Translations under genes and position numbers: made by a program
The notes under the pieces: generated by a model
Told to the model about the DNA's origin: nothing
Seen by the model: only the letters and a program-made list of their open reading frames with translations
Databases searched by the model: none
Part shown: in pieces, positions 1-8,440 of the stretch
Numbering within the stretch: the first letter of the stretch is position 1
How the letters are laid out: each line of letters opens with the position of its first letter
Assembly (NCBI GenBank): GCA_947594855.1
Contig: CANQEL010000004.1
Coordinates: forward strand, 62,001 to 126,000
DNA: 64,000 nt
Reading direction: 5' to 3'
From: an uncultured Lachnospiraceae bacterium
GTDB lineage: Bacteria; Bacillota; Clostridia; Lachnospirales; Lachnospiraceae

Positions 1-1
1 G

Positions 2-127
2 CTGCCTATGGCTGCATTAACAATGAGCAATAATTGTATCGTTATAAGAAAAAACATAGATAACATATATATGTTTGTTGTTATTTTGCTGCAATATCTG
101 ACTATTGTTCATATATTGGCGCTATAG
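2..127 (+). CDS. 3' end of a membrane protein gene (partial, left edge)
   Basis: Frame 2 is open from the window edge to TAG at 125-127, giving about 41 residues. The last half is strongly hydrophobic (a run such as MFVVILLQYLTIVHILAL), as expected for the last membrane helix of a polytopic protein. The stop codon lies directly against the GGAGGG ribosome site of the next gene, a typical operon junction. No family can be assigned from so short a piece. Frame 1 has an alternative 10-codon tail ending at 33, so this call is tentative. Confidence 0.4.
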   Translation: MPMAALTMSNNCIVIRKNIDNIYMFVVILLQYLTIVHILAL

Positions 128-137
128 GAGGGATATA

Positions 138-1970
138 ATGCTGTCTTTATTGTCTTATATATATGGGATATTGTGTATTCTTTTGATTATGTCTGTGTCT
201 GTCGTTATTGGCAAAGGTATCGCAATTATTGCGGGGTTTAATTATAATTCGCTTACAACGGGATTTTTACTGCTTACCGCAATATTTTATATATCAGCGT
301 TTCCTTTTATGATGGCGCATGGAAGCCTTACAGTACTTACAGTGCTGTACGTTATTGAAGTATGTGCTGTATTTGCGGGGGCGGTATACATATGCCGTAA
401 AAATAAAGTCCATGCAAATATCTTATGTTTAAGAAAATGTAAAGATAATCTGTTTTTAACTGCAGCGGTTATTTTAGGATTGTTTATTATGGTTCTTCTT
501 GTAGTGCTTATTCATTCTGATGCTGACGATGCTTTTTATCTTGCCCAGTCATCTTCGGCGCTTTACAGCGGCAGGATTAATCCGTATGAACAGTCTACGG
601 GAATTCCGTCATTTCCCGACCAGACCCAGTATGCGTTTGTAGGATATGAAATATGGACTGCGGTAATATGCAGTATATTTAATATAAATACGGCTGTGCT
701 GTATCATTCTCTGCTTCCTGTTATGTTTATAATAATGCATTTTCTTGTTATGTATGATATCGGAAAAGCTTTGTTTAAAGACAGGGCAGCTGTATTCCTT
801 ATGTTAATTATGGTATTTGATCTTATGAGCGGTTATTCGATATACTCTCAGGGAGCATTTGTAATGCTAAGGTTATGGCAGGGAAAGTCAGTGCTTGTTA
901 ATGTAATAATGCCGTTTCTTATGCTTGTATTTATAAAAATATTAAAACAGGGATACGGCAATAAATATGATAAAGTAATGTTGTATGTTATTTTGCTAAG
1001 CGGTATGTTTATATCAGTTGTGGGGGTATATCTGGTGCCTCTTGAATATGCAATATTCTTTATAGTTTTTTCCATACATAGGTTAATTTGCCATAAAAGT
1101 ATAAAGGAGCTGTTTCTGCTTACGGTTCCCGTTATTGGCATACTTCCCTTTGTGGCAGTATATTTTTATAATTTTATAAGTGACGATACAATAAAGATTG
1201 CTACAGATAAAGTGGAAGAATTATCATATGCGGGGATATTACATGATATAAACGGTACAGGTATCATTCTTCCGGTATTTGTAATATGCATGGTATTTTT
1301 TGCGTTATATAAGAAAAAACCAGAAAAATATATTTTTGGATTGTATCCTTTAGTATGTATATGTACCATTGCCAATCCCCTGATATGCAGATATGTTGCG
1401 GCTTATATAACAGGAACACCGGTATACTGGAGGGTATTCTGGCTTTTTCAGTTTAATATTACTATTTGTGCGGCTGTTATTGTTATTTATGATATTGTAA
1501 AGAAATATAAAGCTGTATATATCGTGTGTATTGTGCTAACAATTATATTATGCGGCAGACCAATACTGACCGGTCAATTTTTTGACAAGGCACATAATTT
1601 TGAGAAAATCGATGAAATAACAAAGGGTACCGTGGATGCCATGGCCGATACGGAACCCAGACAGGTGTCCCTTATGATGCCTGAGGAATATGGATACGGT
1701 GTCCGCCAGTATTCGGGCAGGATTATTATGATATGGTCCCGGTACAGCTATCTCTATTATCAGAAAGAAGGCAGTTATGACAGGTTAAAAGAAATATATG
1801 ATTCTTTGTATGAAACAAGGACAGTTAATAAGCATATATATAACGGCCTGTGTGATTTTAATACTGATTATGTACTTTTATATAAGGATACGGCAATTGA
1901 AAGCAGTGTGGAATATGCGCTTGAACCTGTGTATGGTTATGGTGATTTTGTATTATATAAAATAAGTTGA
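138..1970 (+). CDS. polytopic membrane protein of a glycan cluster (DUF6077-like, possible GT-C fold)
   Basis: This encodes a 610-residue protein that is almost entirely membrane segments (about a dozen hydrophobic stretches). A soluble C-terminal part of roughly 110 residues follows the last helix. ATG at 138 is chosen because GGAGGG precedes it; an in-frame TTG at 105 has no such site. An acidic motif, DADDAFYL (around residue 127), sits just after a membrane helix. That arrangement recalls the catalytic acidic loops of GT-C glycosyltransferases, which use lipid-linked sugars outside the membrane. The overall look matches uncharacterised Lachnospiraceae proteins I associate with DUF6077, from memory only. 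A flippase and two glycosyltransferases follow, so a role in surface polysaccharide or glycolipid assembly is inferred; the substrate is unknown. Confidence 0.7.
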   Translation: MLSLLSYIYGILCILLIMSVSVVIGKGIAIIAGFNYNSLTTGFLLLTAIFYISAFPFMMAHGSLTVLTVLYVIEVCAVFAGAVYICRKNKVHANILCLRKCKDNLFLTAAVILGLFIMVLLVVLIHSDADDAFYLAQSSSALYSGRINPYEQSTGIPSFPDQTQYAFVGYEIWTAVICSIFNINTAVLYHSLLPVMFIIMHFLVMYDIGKALFKDRAAVFLMLIMVFDLMSGYSIYSQGAFVMLRLWQGKSVLVNVIMPFLMLVFIKILKQGYGNKYDKVMLYVILLSGMFISVVGVYLVPLEYAIFFIVFSIHRLICHKSIKELFLLTVPVIGILPFVAVYFYNFISDDTIKIATDKVEELSYAGILHDINGTGIILPVFVICMVFFALYKKKPEKYIFGLYPLVCICTIANPLICRYVAAYITGTPVYWRVFWLFQFNITICAAVIVIYDIVKKYKAVYIVCIVLTIILCGRPILTGQFFDKAHNFEKIDEITKGTVDAMADTEPRQVSLMMPEEYGYGVRQYSGRIIMIWSRYSYLYYQKEGSYDRLKEIYDSLYETRTVNKHIYNGLCDFNTDYVLLYKDTAIESSVEYALEPVYGYGDFVLYKIS

Positions 1971-2003
1971 CTATAATAGTTCGTATGTGTATAATTCTGT
2001 GAT

Positions 2004-3272
2004 ATGGATAATATTGGAGAAAATATTAAAAAAAATATAATATGGAATACGTTTGGCAGTATATTTTATTGTGCATGCCAGTGGCTTATAACTATTGTTG
2101 TTGTTCATCTGTCCTCTTATGAGGCGGCGGGTTATCTGTCAATCGCCATGACAACAAGCAGCAGTTTTTCTGCCATATCATTATTCAGTATGAGAAATTA
2201 CCAGATATCTGATGTAAGGGGAGAATATACGGATAATGAATATGTAGGAAGCAGAATATTTACATGTATTGCAGCGTTTGTAAGCTGTGTTCTGGTATGC
2301 CTCATTACTAATTCGGTATACCAGACATTATGTGTGGCTTCATTTATGCTGATACGTGTGGCAGAAGGTTTTGTTGACGTACTTCACGGCGTGAACCAGA
2401 AGTATGACAGATATGATTTCATAGGAAAGTCATTTATATTAAGAGGAGTTGCAACTATAACTTCTTTTTGCGTAGTATTAAAATTTACCGGAGAATTACA
2501 TATAACACTATTTATAATGGCACTTCTTAACCTTGCGGTATCATTTGGTTTTGACTGGAGAAAAACATGCTCTCTTAACAGATTAAAACCTGTAATTATA
2601 AGCAGGAGAGTTCTGGAACTTTTAAAGAAATGCCTGCCTATAGTAGTTTATGCATTTTTTCTGAGCCTTGAGAATCTTGTGCCCAAGATGGTCCTGCAAA
2701 ATGTGGCGGGAACGGATGAACTGGGAATATATTCATCAATAGCTTCACCAACGCTTGTTGTACAGGTGTTTGCATCCGTGGCATTTAATCCGCTGCTTCC
2801 TGGTTTTGCGGATGTATATGCGGCAGGTGAATATGATAAATTTGCAAAGATGCTGCATAAGGTATATGCTGCATTTATAATACTTGCGGCTGTTGTTACC
2901 CTCGGTGCGGTGCTGTTGGGAAAATTCGGGCTTAAGATTTTGTTCGGAGAGGGTATTCTCGATTACTATTATTTGTTTATGCCTATAGTATGGTGTACGA
3001 TATGTACGGCAGTAATATGGGTTCTTGCTGCAATAGTAACAGCATTAAGAAAGAATATGTTGCTGCTTGTGGGCATGGCAGTTAATTTTGTTATATGTCT
3101 GGGCATTGTATATCCGTGTATAAATGCTTTTGAAAAGAATGGTGTCAGTATCACGCAGCTTATTGTATTCGCAATATATATAATATTTCTGATTGTTGTA
3201 TGCGAGGTTACAATAATTAATGCGGGGAAGGGAGAAACTGATGAAAAAATTAGCGATTATTCCGGCATATAA
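2004..3272 (+). CDS. oligosaccharide flippase (Wzx/MATE-like)
   Basis: This is a 422-residue protein with about 12 hydrophobic segments. It opens with a short amphipathic stretch and the pattern NTFGSIFYCACQWLITIVVV, typical of lipopolysaccharide/capsule flippases of the MOP superfamily. Such proteins move undecaprenyl-linked oligosaccharides from the inner to the outer leaflet of the cytoplasmic membrane. ATG at 2004 has no strong ribosome site, so translation may be weak. The 3' end overlaps the next gene by 32 bases, indicating one transcript with the glycosyltransferases. Assignment to the superfamily is secure; the sugar carried cannot be told. Confidence 0.85.
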   Translation: MDNIGENIKKNIIWNTFGSIFYCACQWLITIVVVHLSSYEAAGYLSIAMTTSSSFSAISLFSMRNYQISDVRGEYTDNEYVGSRIFTCIAAFVSCVLVCLITNSVYQTLCVASFMLIRVAEGFVDVLHGVNQKYDRYDFIGKSFILRGVATITSFCVVLKFTGELHITLFIMALLNLAVSFGFDWRKTCSLNRLKPVIISRRVLELLKKCLPIVVYAFFLSLENLVPKMVLQNVAGTDELGIYSSIASPTLVVQVFASVAFNPLLPGFADVYAAGEYDKFAKMLHKVYAAFIILAAVVTLGAVLLGKFGLKILFGEGILDYYYLFMPIVWCTICTAVIWVLAAIVTALRKNMLLLVGMAVNFVICLGIVYPCINAFEKNGVSITQLIVFAIYIIFLIVVCEVTIINAGKGETDEKISDYSGI

Positions 3273-3936
3273 CGAAAGCGAGAGCATTAAAAATACAGTA
3301 GAAGATATAATGCGTAATGCGCCGGAATTTGATTATATTGTAATTAATGACTGTTCTACCGATAATACGGCACAGATATTAAGAGATAATAATTTTAATT
3401 ATATCAGCCATCCGGTTAATCTTGGTATAGGAAATACTGTGCAGACAGGTTATATATATGCCTTCCGTAATAATTATGATATTGCAGTGCAGGTTGACGG
3501 AGACGGACAGCATGATACTAAATACCTTAATGAGATGGCTGAATATCTTATTAAAAACAATCTGGACATGGTTATAGGCTCAAGATTTATAGATAAGGAA
3601 GGCTTTCAGTCATCAAAGATGCGCAGGTTTGGAATCAATTATTTTACAATATTAATAAAGATATGTACAGGCAAAAAGATAACAGACCCGACATCAGGCC
3701 TCAGAATGGCAGGAAAAAGGGTTATTGAGAGCTTTGCCAGGGAATATCCTAAAGATTATCCTGAACCGGAGACTGTGGCTGCTATACTGAGAAAGGGATA
3801 TAAAGTTGAAGAGATTCCGGTAATTATGCGCAAAAGACAGGGAGGAGTATCTTCGATTTCATTAAAAAAATCTGTCTATTATATGATAAAAGTTACGCTT
3901 GCAATACTGGTTGATATTCTGAGAAAGAAGGTGTAG
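3241..3936 (+). CDS. family 2 glycosyltransferase (DPM1/DPG-synthase-like)
   Basis: This encodes a 231-residue GT-A fold enzyme. Visible motifs are the N-terminal nucleotide-binding strand KKLAIIPAYNE, VINDCSTDNT, the metal-binding DGDGQHD, GSRF, and the TDPTSGLR and QGGVSS blocks typical of polyprenyl-phosphate-sugar synthases. It has no C-terminal membrane helices, unlike GtrB-type enzymes. The ATG at 3241 follows GGGGAAGGGAGAAA and lies inside the end of the flippase gene; a longer in-frame start exists but has no ribosome site. It probably transfers a hexose from a nucleotide sugar to a lipid phosphate carrier or glycan. The next gene, DUF2304, commonly travels with this class. Confidence 0.88.
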   Translation: MKKLAIIPAYNESESIKNTVEDIMRNAPEFDYIVINDCSTDNTAQILRDNNFNYISHPVNLGIGNTVQTGYIYAFRNNYDIAVQVDGDGQHDTKYLNEMAEYLIKNNLDMVIGSRFIDKEGFQSSKMRRFGINYFTILIKICTGKKITDPTSGLRMAGKRVIESFAREYPKDYPEPETVAAILRKGYKVEEIPVIMRKRQGGVSSISLKKSVYYMIKVTLAILVDILRKKV

Positions 3937-3941
3937 GGCTT

Positions 3942-4310
3942 ATGATGACTAATAAATTCCGTATTATACTTATACTGCTGTTGCTCTTAAGCCTTATTGT
4001 CATTATACAGCTGGTGCGGAAAAGAATTGTAGAGTTAAAATACGTTTTGTCATGGATTATTGTTGATATTATAGTTCTTATAATAGTTCTGGTACCGGGG
4101 CTTTTGGATGCTATTGCATCATTTATGGGCGTATACAGTGTTATTAATATGGTGTTTTTCCTGGGTTTCTGTTTTTTGCTTATAATTGTGTTTATACTTA
4201 CGGTATCGTTATCACGTAACTCGAATAAATTAAGAAAACTGGCGCAGGAAATGGCGCTTAGAGGCGAAGGAAAAGAGAATGGGGAAAAAGATGAAGATGA
4301 CGGACAGTAA
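3942..4310 (+). CDS. DUF2304 small membrane protein
   Basis: This is a 122-residue protein with three hydrophobic segments (about residues 5-23, 35-55 and 62-85) and a charged cytoplasmic tail ending in EKDEDDGQ. The size, the RKRIVELKYVLSWIIVDI block and the position right after a DPM1-like glycosyltransferase fit DUF2304. That family is regularly found beside polyprenyl-phosphate glycosyltransferases and may be their membrane partner. The function is not established. The start is either ATG of an ATGATG pair. The 3' end overlaps the next gene by 32 bases. Confidence 0.78.
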   Translation: MMTNKFRIILILLLLLSLIVIIQLVRKRIVELKYVLSWIIVDIIVLIIVLVPGLLDAIASFMGVYSVINMVFFLGFCFLLIIVFILTVSLSRNSNKLRKLAQEMALRGEGKENGEKDEDDGQ

Positions 4311-5100
4311 CCATACATTTGCGGTATGCGCATACAAAGAAAGCCCATATCTTAGGGAATGTATAGAATCGCTGGTTAATCAGACGGTAAAAACAAATAT
4401 ATTTATTGCAACGTCAACTCCTAACAGCTATATAAAAGAGATTGCAGATGAATATGAAATTAATATATATGTGAATGATGGGGAAACGGGAATTACCCAG
4501 GACTGGAATTTTGCATATTCAAAAGCGTCTACAGAATATGTTACAATAGCACATCAGGATGATATATATGATAAATGCTATGTGGAAAACATGATTAAAT
4601 ATATGGAAAAAGAAAAAAGGCCGCTGATATTTTTTACGGATTATGCAGAATTAAGAAACAATCATATCGTAAAAACCAATACATTGCTAAGAATAAAACG
4701 TATAATGCTTTTCCCTCTCAGGTTCAGAATCTTCTGGAAAAGCAGATGGATAAGAAGACGCATACTTTCGCTTGGCACACCTGTTTGCTGCCCTTCGGTT
4801 TCATTTGCAAAAAGCAATCTGCCACAAGAAGTATTCAGAAACGGTTTCAAGGCTGACGAGGACTGGGAAGCCTGGGAAATGTTAAGCAGATATAAAGGCT
4901 CATTTATATTCTGTAATAAAATTCTTACGTATCACAGAATACATCAGGAATCTGAAACAACAAAGATTCTGCATGACAGCAAAAGAGGCGGGGAAGATTA
5001 TATTATGTTTTGTAAGTTCTGGCCCAAACCTATTGCAAGAATACTTACAAAGATGTATGGTAAAAGTGAAAATTCTAATAATATTAATATGGAGGAATAA
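4279..5100 (+). CDS. family 2 glycosyltransferase
   Basis: This is a 273-residue soluble GT-A enzyme. It begins with HTFAVCAYKESPYLRECIESL, the usual GT2 nucleotide-sugar strand, and carries an IAHQDDIYD motif in which the acidic pair is the likely metal-binding DXD equivalent. An acidic EDWEAWEML block further on could supply the catalytic base. The gene starts inside the DUF2304 gene, at 4279 or at the in-frame ATG at 4291, with AAGGAAAAGAG as ribosome site for the first. It ends the surface-glycan operon; three bases later ridA begins. Donor and acceptor are unknown. Confidence 0.85.
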   Translation: MGKKMKMTDSNHTFAVCAYKESPYLRECIESLVNQTVKTNIFIATSTPNSYIKEIADEYEINIYVNDGETGITQDWNFAYSKASTEYVTIAHQDDIYDKCYVENMIKYMEKEKRPLIFFTDYAELRNNHIVKTNTLLRIKRIMLFPLRFRIFWKSRWIRRRILSLGTPVCCPSVSFAKSNLPQEVFRNGFKADEDWEAWEMLSRYKGSFIFCNKILTYHRIHQESETTKILHDSKRGGEDYIMFCKFWPKPIARILTKMYGKSENSNNINMEE

Positions 5101-5102
5101 CT

Positions 5103-5474
5103 ATGAAAAAAATATCAACTAAAAAAGCACCTGCTGCTATAGGACCATATTCACAGGGGATTATAACTGGAAACCTGTTCTTTTCTTCAGGACAGATACC
5201 GATAAATCCTGCAAATGGAAATATAGAAGGAACCAATATAAAAGAGCAGGCAAAACAGGTAATGGAAAATCTTGGAGAACTTCTTAAGGCTGCAGGAAGC
5301 AGCTATGAAAAAACTGTAAAAACAGTCTGTTTCCTTGCAGATATGGATGATTTTGCACAGTTTAACGAAGTATATGCAGAATATTTTACCGAAAAGCCTG
5401 CAAGGAGCTGTGTCGCAGTAAAGACACTTCCGAAGAACGTATTGTGTGAAGTTGAAGTTATTGCTGAAGTTTAA
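5103..5474 (+). CDS. ridA: RidA family enamine/imine deaminase
   Basis: This is a 123-residue protein of standard RidA (YjgF/UK114) length. Motifs include the N-terminal KAPAAIGPYSQ block, the middle FFSSGQIP, and the C-terminal RSCVAVKTLPKN, whose arginine binds substrate carboxylates in the family. RidA hydrolyses reactive 2-aminoacrylate and similar enamines released by pyridoxal-phosphate dehydratases. The threonine ammonia-lyase gene begins 13 bases downstream, so the enzyme is encoded next to a known source of its substrate. GGAGG precedes the ATG. It is a trimeric cytosolic protein in studied members. Confidence 0.95.
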   Translation: MKKISTKKAPAAIGPYSQGIITGNLFFSSGQIPINPANGNIEGTNIKEQAKQVMENLGELLKAAGSSYEKTVKTVCFLADMDDFAQFNEVYAEYFTEKPARSCVAVKTLPKNVLCEVEVIAEV

Positions 5475-5487
5475 ACCGGAGGATGTC

Positions 5488-6717
5488 ATGAAAGAGAAAT
5501 TTAAGGAATTAGATATAAGCGTATTTGAGGATGCAACCGAAAAAGTGAAAGAGGTCGTACTTCCGACTCCGCTTGTATACAGTGAATTTTTCAGCAGCCA
5601 GTGTGATAATAAAGTATATATAAAGCCTGAAAATATACAGCATACCGGTGCATATAAAATCAGAGGCGCTTATTATAAAATAAGTACGCTTACAGATGAA
5701 GAGAGGCAGAAAGGCTTAATAACAGCGTCTGCAGGAAATCATGCGCAGGGAGTAGCTTTTGCGGCGCAGAAAATGGGAGCTAAGGCAGTTATTGTAATGC
5801 CTACGACGACTCCGCTTATGAAAGTAAACAGAACAAAAAGCTATGGTGCGGAAGTTATACTTTATGGCGATGTTTATGATGATGCATATGATGAGGCAAA
5901 CAGGCTTGCCGAGGAAAAAGGCTATACATTTATACATCCTTTTGATGATCCGCTTGTTGCTGCAGGACAGGGAACTATTGCAATGGAGATTATAAAAGAG
6001 CTGCCTACAGTGGATTACATACTTGTGCCTATAGGAGGCGGCGGGCTTGCAACCGGAGTATGTACGCTTGCGCATTATCTTAATCCGAATATAAAGGTAA
6101 TTGGAGTAGAGCCTGCCGGCGCATGCTGTATGAAAGAATCCATTAAAGCAGGACATGTGCTTACGCTTCATGATGCGCAGACCATAGCTGACGGTACTGC
6201 CGTAAAAACTCCGGGAAATATGACTTTTGAATATGTAAGCCGGTATATAGACAGCATAATTACGGTAGAAGACGAGGAGCTTATTGATGCGTTTCTGGAT
6301 ATGGTTGAGAATCATAAAATGGTATGCGAGAATTCGGGACTGCTTACCATCGCAGCCTTAAAGCATCTGGACTTCAAAGATAAAAAAGTTGTATCAATAC
6401 TTAGCGGAGGCAATATGGACATAATAACAATGTCTTCAATGCTGCAGCATGGACTTATACAGAGAGGAAGAGTATTTACGGTATCGGTACTTCTGCCTGA
6501 CAAGCCGGGACAGCTTGCACAGGTATCCAACATAATAGCAGAAGAACAGGGCAACGTGGTAAAACTTGAACATAACCAGTTTGTAAGCATTAACAGAAAT
6601 GCAGCGGTAGAACTTAGGATTACCCTTGAAAGTTTTGGCGTTGAACATAAGGAGCGCATAGTATCAAGGCTTGAAACCGAAGGTTACCGGCCAAAACTTG
6701 TCAGGACTAATCTGTAA
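5488..6717 (+). CDS. ilvA: threonine ammonia-lyase with C-terminal ACT domain
   Basis: This 409-residue pyridoxal-phosphate enzyme converts L-threonine to 2-oxobutanoate and ammonia. The Schiff-base lysine is in HTGAYKIRGA, the phosphate-binding glycine loop is GGGGLATG, and SAGNHAQGVA is the substrate loop. The last ~75 residues form one ACT domain (VSVLLPDKPGQLAQV). That is the layout of the shorter, single-ACT enzymes of about 400 residues, not the longer two-domain E. coli IlvA. ATG at 5488 is chosen because GGAGG precedes it; the in-frame ATG at 5446 overlaps ridA and lacks one. It is cotranscribed with ridA. The role (isoleucine synthesis or threonine fermentation) cannot be decided here. 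Confidence 0.95.
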   Translation: MKEKFKELDISVFEDATEKVKEVVLPTPLVYSEFFSSQCDNKVYIKPENIQHTGAYKIRGAYYKISTLTDEERQKGLITASAGNHAQGVAFAAQKMGAKAVIVMPTTTPLMKVNRTKSYGAEVILYGDVYDDAYDEANRLAEEKGYTFIHPFDDPLVAAGQGTIAMEIIKELPTVDYILVPIGGGGLATGVCTLAHYLNPNIKVIGVEPAGACCMKESIKAGHVLTLHDAQTIADGTAVKTPGNMTFEYVSRYIDSIITVEDEELIDAFLDMVENHKMVCENSGLLTIAALKHLDFKDKKVVSILSGGNMDIITMSSMLQHGLIQRGRVFTVSVLLPDKPGQLAQVSNIIAEEQGNVVKLEHNQFVSINRNAAVELRITLESFGVEHKERIVSRLETEGYRPKLVRTNL

Positions 6718-6724
6718 AAGAAAC

Positions 6725-7282
6725 CTATAAAAGATTTTCATTATAGGCGGCTCTTATGCCGCCTATAAATTTTGGCCTTGTGCGCGCACATATAATACCG
6801 GCATTTCCGATACTTTTGCATTTAAGCCTTACGGGAACAGCGACGTTTTTCAGATGCATACCTATCAGTGTTCCGCCTATATCAATGCCGGCGTCAGCCT
6901 GAATATGTTCAAGCACTACAGGTTTGATGAAACTGTGGTATGCTTTTGTTGCAAATGAGCCGCCTGCTTTTGGCTGTGGAACTACATTTACATGTTCTCT
7001 GTCTCCTGCTGCCGATTCTTCAATAATAATTGCGCGGTTAAGATGTTCGCAGCACTGCGCAGCAAGATATATGCCCTTGGGGATAAGTACTGACTGTATT
7101 CCCTCATATATTGCGTCGGCAACTTCAGGACTTGAAGAAGTTCCTATATTGTTTCCGGTTACTTCGCTTGATGAACATCCCACTACAAGAATGTCATTTT
7201 TTTGTAAATTTGCTTTAATACATAATTCTTCAACGGCATCATGCGCCTCGCGCCTGATATCGTCAAGTTCTTCTATATTCAT
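6725..7282 (-). CDS. DUF436 / TIGR01440 family protein (YwlG-like)
   Basis: This is a 185-residue cytosolic protein of unknown biochemistry. It matches the YwlG/TIGR01440 family in length and in blocks such as VVGCSSSEVTGNNIGTSSS, AQCCEHLNRA and AGIDIGGTLIGMHLK. It contains two adjacent conserved cysteines (QCCEH). The start at 7282 has AAGGA about 15 bases upstream, within the end of the S-component gene. It is the last gene of a minus-strand set with an ECF S component, a lipoprotein and ApbE. The transporter and flavin enzyme suggest a cofactor-related context, but no reaction is known. Confidence 0.88.
   Translation of the reverse strand: MNIEELDDIRREAHDAVEELCIKANLQKNDILVVGCSSSEVTGNNIGTSSSPEVADAIYEGIQSVLIPKGIYLAAQCCEHLNRAIIIEESAAGDREHVNVVPQPKAGGSFATKAYHSFIKPVVLEHIQADAGIDIGGTLIGMHLKNVAVPVRLKCKSIGNAGIICARTRPKFIGGIRAAYNENLL
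6742..6774 (+). terminator. terminator hairpin for ilvA inside the end of the convergent gene
   Basis: A 10-bp perfect stem (TATAGGCGGC / GCCGCCTATA) with a 6-base loop is followed by AATTTT on the plus strand. It lies 25 bases after the ilvA stop and inside the last codons of the minus-strand DUF436 gene. The hairpin could serve both convergent genes, although the T run is better rightward. Confidence 0.6.
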
Positions 7283-7286
7283 ATAT

Positions 7287-7814
7287 TTAACGGTCCTTTC
7301 TTATATTTATATTTTTAAGCCGTTCATGCAAAATAGAGGCTATTATAATTGCGGCAGCCCCCTGCAGTGCATTTCCGGGAATATCTGCTATTGCAGCTTT
7401 CATTCCAATATCAAGAAATACTGATTCAAATATAAAATATCCTGATACCATAACAGCCTCGGATATAAGAGAGCTTATTATTGAAGCGATTACGGAAGAT
7501 ATAACCGATTTCTTTGCAATAAGCCTGTATATATAATATGCAACGACCGCCATGACAGCTTTTATAATGAAAGTTGCAGGCGCATAATATGCGTATCCAG
7601 AAAAGATATCGGCAAGCATAGTGCCTGTTGCAGCAGCGACAGCTCCGTATATGGGGCCAAGCACCCAGCCGGAGGAAAGTACTACACAGTCTCCAAGATT
7701 GATATAACCGTTTTCCAAGCCTATTGGAATAATTATCATTGTGGCAATACATGACAGGGCAGCAAAAAGCGCAGTTATTGTAAGTTTATATGATTTGTTG
7801 CTTGATGTTTTCAT
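7287..7814 (-). CDS. ECF transporter S component, substrate uncertain
   Basis: This 175-residue integral membrane protein has about six hydrophobic segments. An N-terminal TITALFAALSCIATM helix and the GYINLGDCVVLSSGWVLGP loop place it in the ECF S-component group (PF12822-like). S components bind a vitamin or cofactor precursor and dock onto a shared EcfT/EcfA module. No T or A genes are adjacent, so it would use an energising module from elsewhere. Its neighbours are a secreted ApbE and a lipoprotein. By analogy with the Listeria extracellular electron transfer locus, where an S component (RibU), an ApbE (FmnB) and a lipoprotein work together, a flavin substrate is possible but unproven. 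No vitamin riboswitch was seen upstream. Confidence 0.85.
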   Translation of the reverse strand: MKTSSNKSYKLTITALFAALSCIATMIIIPIGLENGYINLGDCVVLSSGWVLGPIYGAVAAATGTMLADIFSGYAYYAPATFIIKAVMAVVAYYIYRLIAKKSVISSVIASIISSLISEAVMVSGYFIFESVFLDIGMKAAIADIPGNALQGAAAIIIASILHERLKNINIRKDR

Positions 7815-7829
7815 AAAATTAACAGCCTC

Positions 7830-8351
7830 CTACATGGTGAATGAATCATAATAAGTGAAGAAATCATTCCTAAGTCCGGAATATGATTCCCTGAGTGCTG
7901 CAAACTGTATAAGCCAGTAAGCGTCATCAGTTTCGGTAACAAAACCTAAATAAGAATAATAAGTATCGTTTATATTTTTATCCCATTCAAAATATAAAGA
8001 CTGTCCATACTCGGAATATTCAGCGTTAATATCAACATTCTGCATAACTATTTTAGCATAATCGGCTAAAGAAGATATTGTAACTCCGGAGGCAGCAATA
8101 TCAGTTTTAAGCTCTTTCTGTCCTATGCACAGTACATTCGGGCTGGAATACTGAAATGTATATTTGTCCTGTTTTGTTTCGATAAAATCAGATGTAAGCG
8201 TTATTGTGGCCCCGTCTGCTTCAAATTGTTTCGGAGCAGCTTCCTTTCCTTTGTCTGCGCTTTGGCCTGAAGTGTCGTTTTTTGAAGAACAGCCTGCTGC
8301 AGAGCACATTATAAGAATTAGTGCGATAAATAAAAATATACGTTTGTTCAT
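7830..8351 (-). CDS. small lipoprotein, PsbP/DUF1795-like
   Basis: This is a 173-residue secreted protein with a lipoprotein signal: a charged start, a hydrophobic core and lipobox SAAGC, so the mature protein begins at a lipidated cysteine. After a Ser/Lys/Ala-rich spacer it is predicted to be mostly beta strand (GATITLTSDFIETKQDKYTF and on), reminiscent of PsbP-like lipoproteins. It contains ASGVTISS, which loosely resembles the SGAT motif flavinylated by ApbE enzymes, and an apbE gene lies upstream. The preceding aspartate and the alanine are not in consensus positions, so flavinylation is only a guess. It has its own promoter. Confidence 0.72.
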   Translation of the reverse strand: MNKRIFLFIALILIMCSAAGCSSKNDTSGQSADKGKEAAPKQFEADGATITLTSDFIETKQDKYTFQYSSPNVLCIGQKELKTDIAASGVTISSLADYAKIVMQNVDINAEYSEYGQSLYFEWDKNINDTYYSYLGFVTETDDAYWLIQFAALRESYSGLRNDFFTYYDSFTM

Positions 8352-8400
8352 GTAGATTTTCCTTTCATGTAGTACTTATTTATAAATGTTTATCTAATAA

Positions 8401-8429
8401 TATATATCACATATAATAATATACGTCAA
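8401..8429 (-). promoter_or_regulatory. sigma-A-type promoter for the lipoprotein/S-component/DUF436 genes
   Basis: On the minus strand, TTGACG and TATATA are separated by 17 bp, about 50 bases before the lipoprotein start codon. This gives the three downstream genes a promoter independent of apbE. Confidence 0.6.
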
Positions 8430-8440
8430 ACAATTTGCGG

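Noticed and set aside
105..137. Upstream TTG start for the first full gene
   Set aside because: No ribosome site precedes it and it overlaps the upstream frame; ATG 138 has a good GGAGGG site.
2081..4348. Reverse-strand frames within the flippase and glycosyltransferase genes as real genes
   Set aside because: They are antisense to well-supported genes and show no family motifs.
5716..6315. 199-codon reverse-strand open frame inside ilvA
   Set aside because: It lies antisense to a certain gene, its product is rich in Cys/Arg/Tyr with no recognisable motif, and no ribosome site precedes it.
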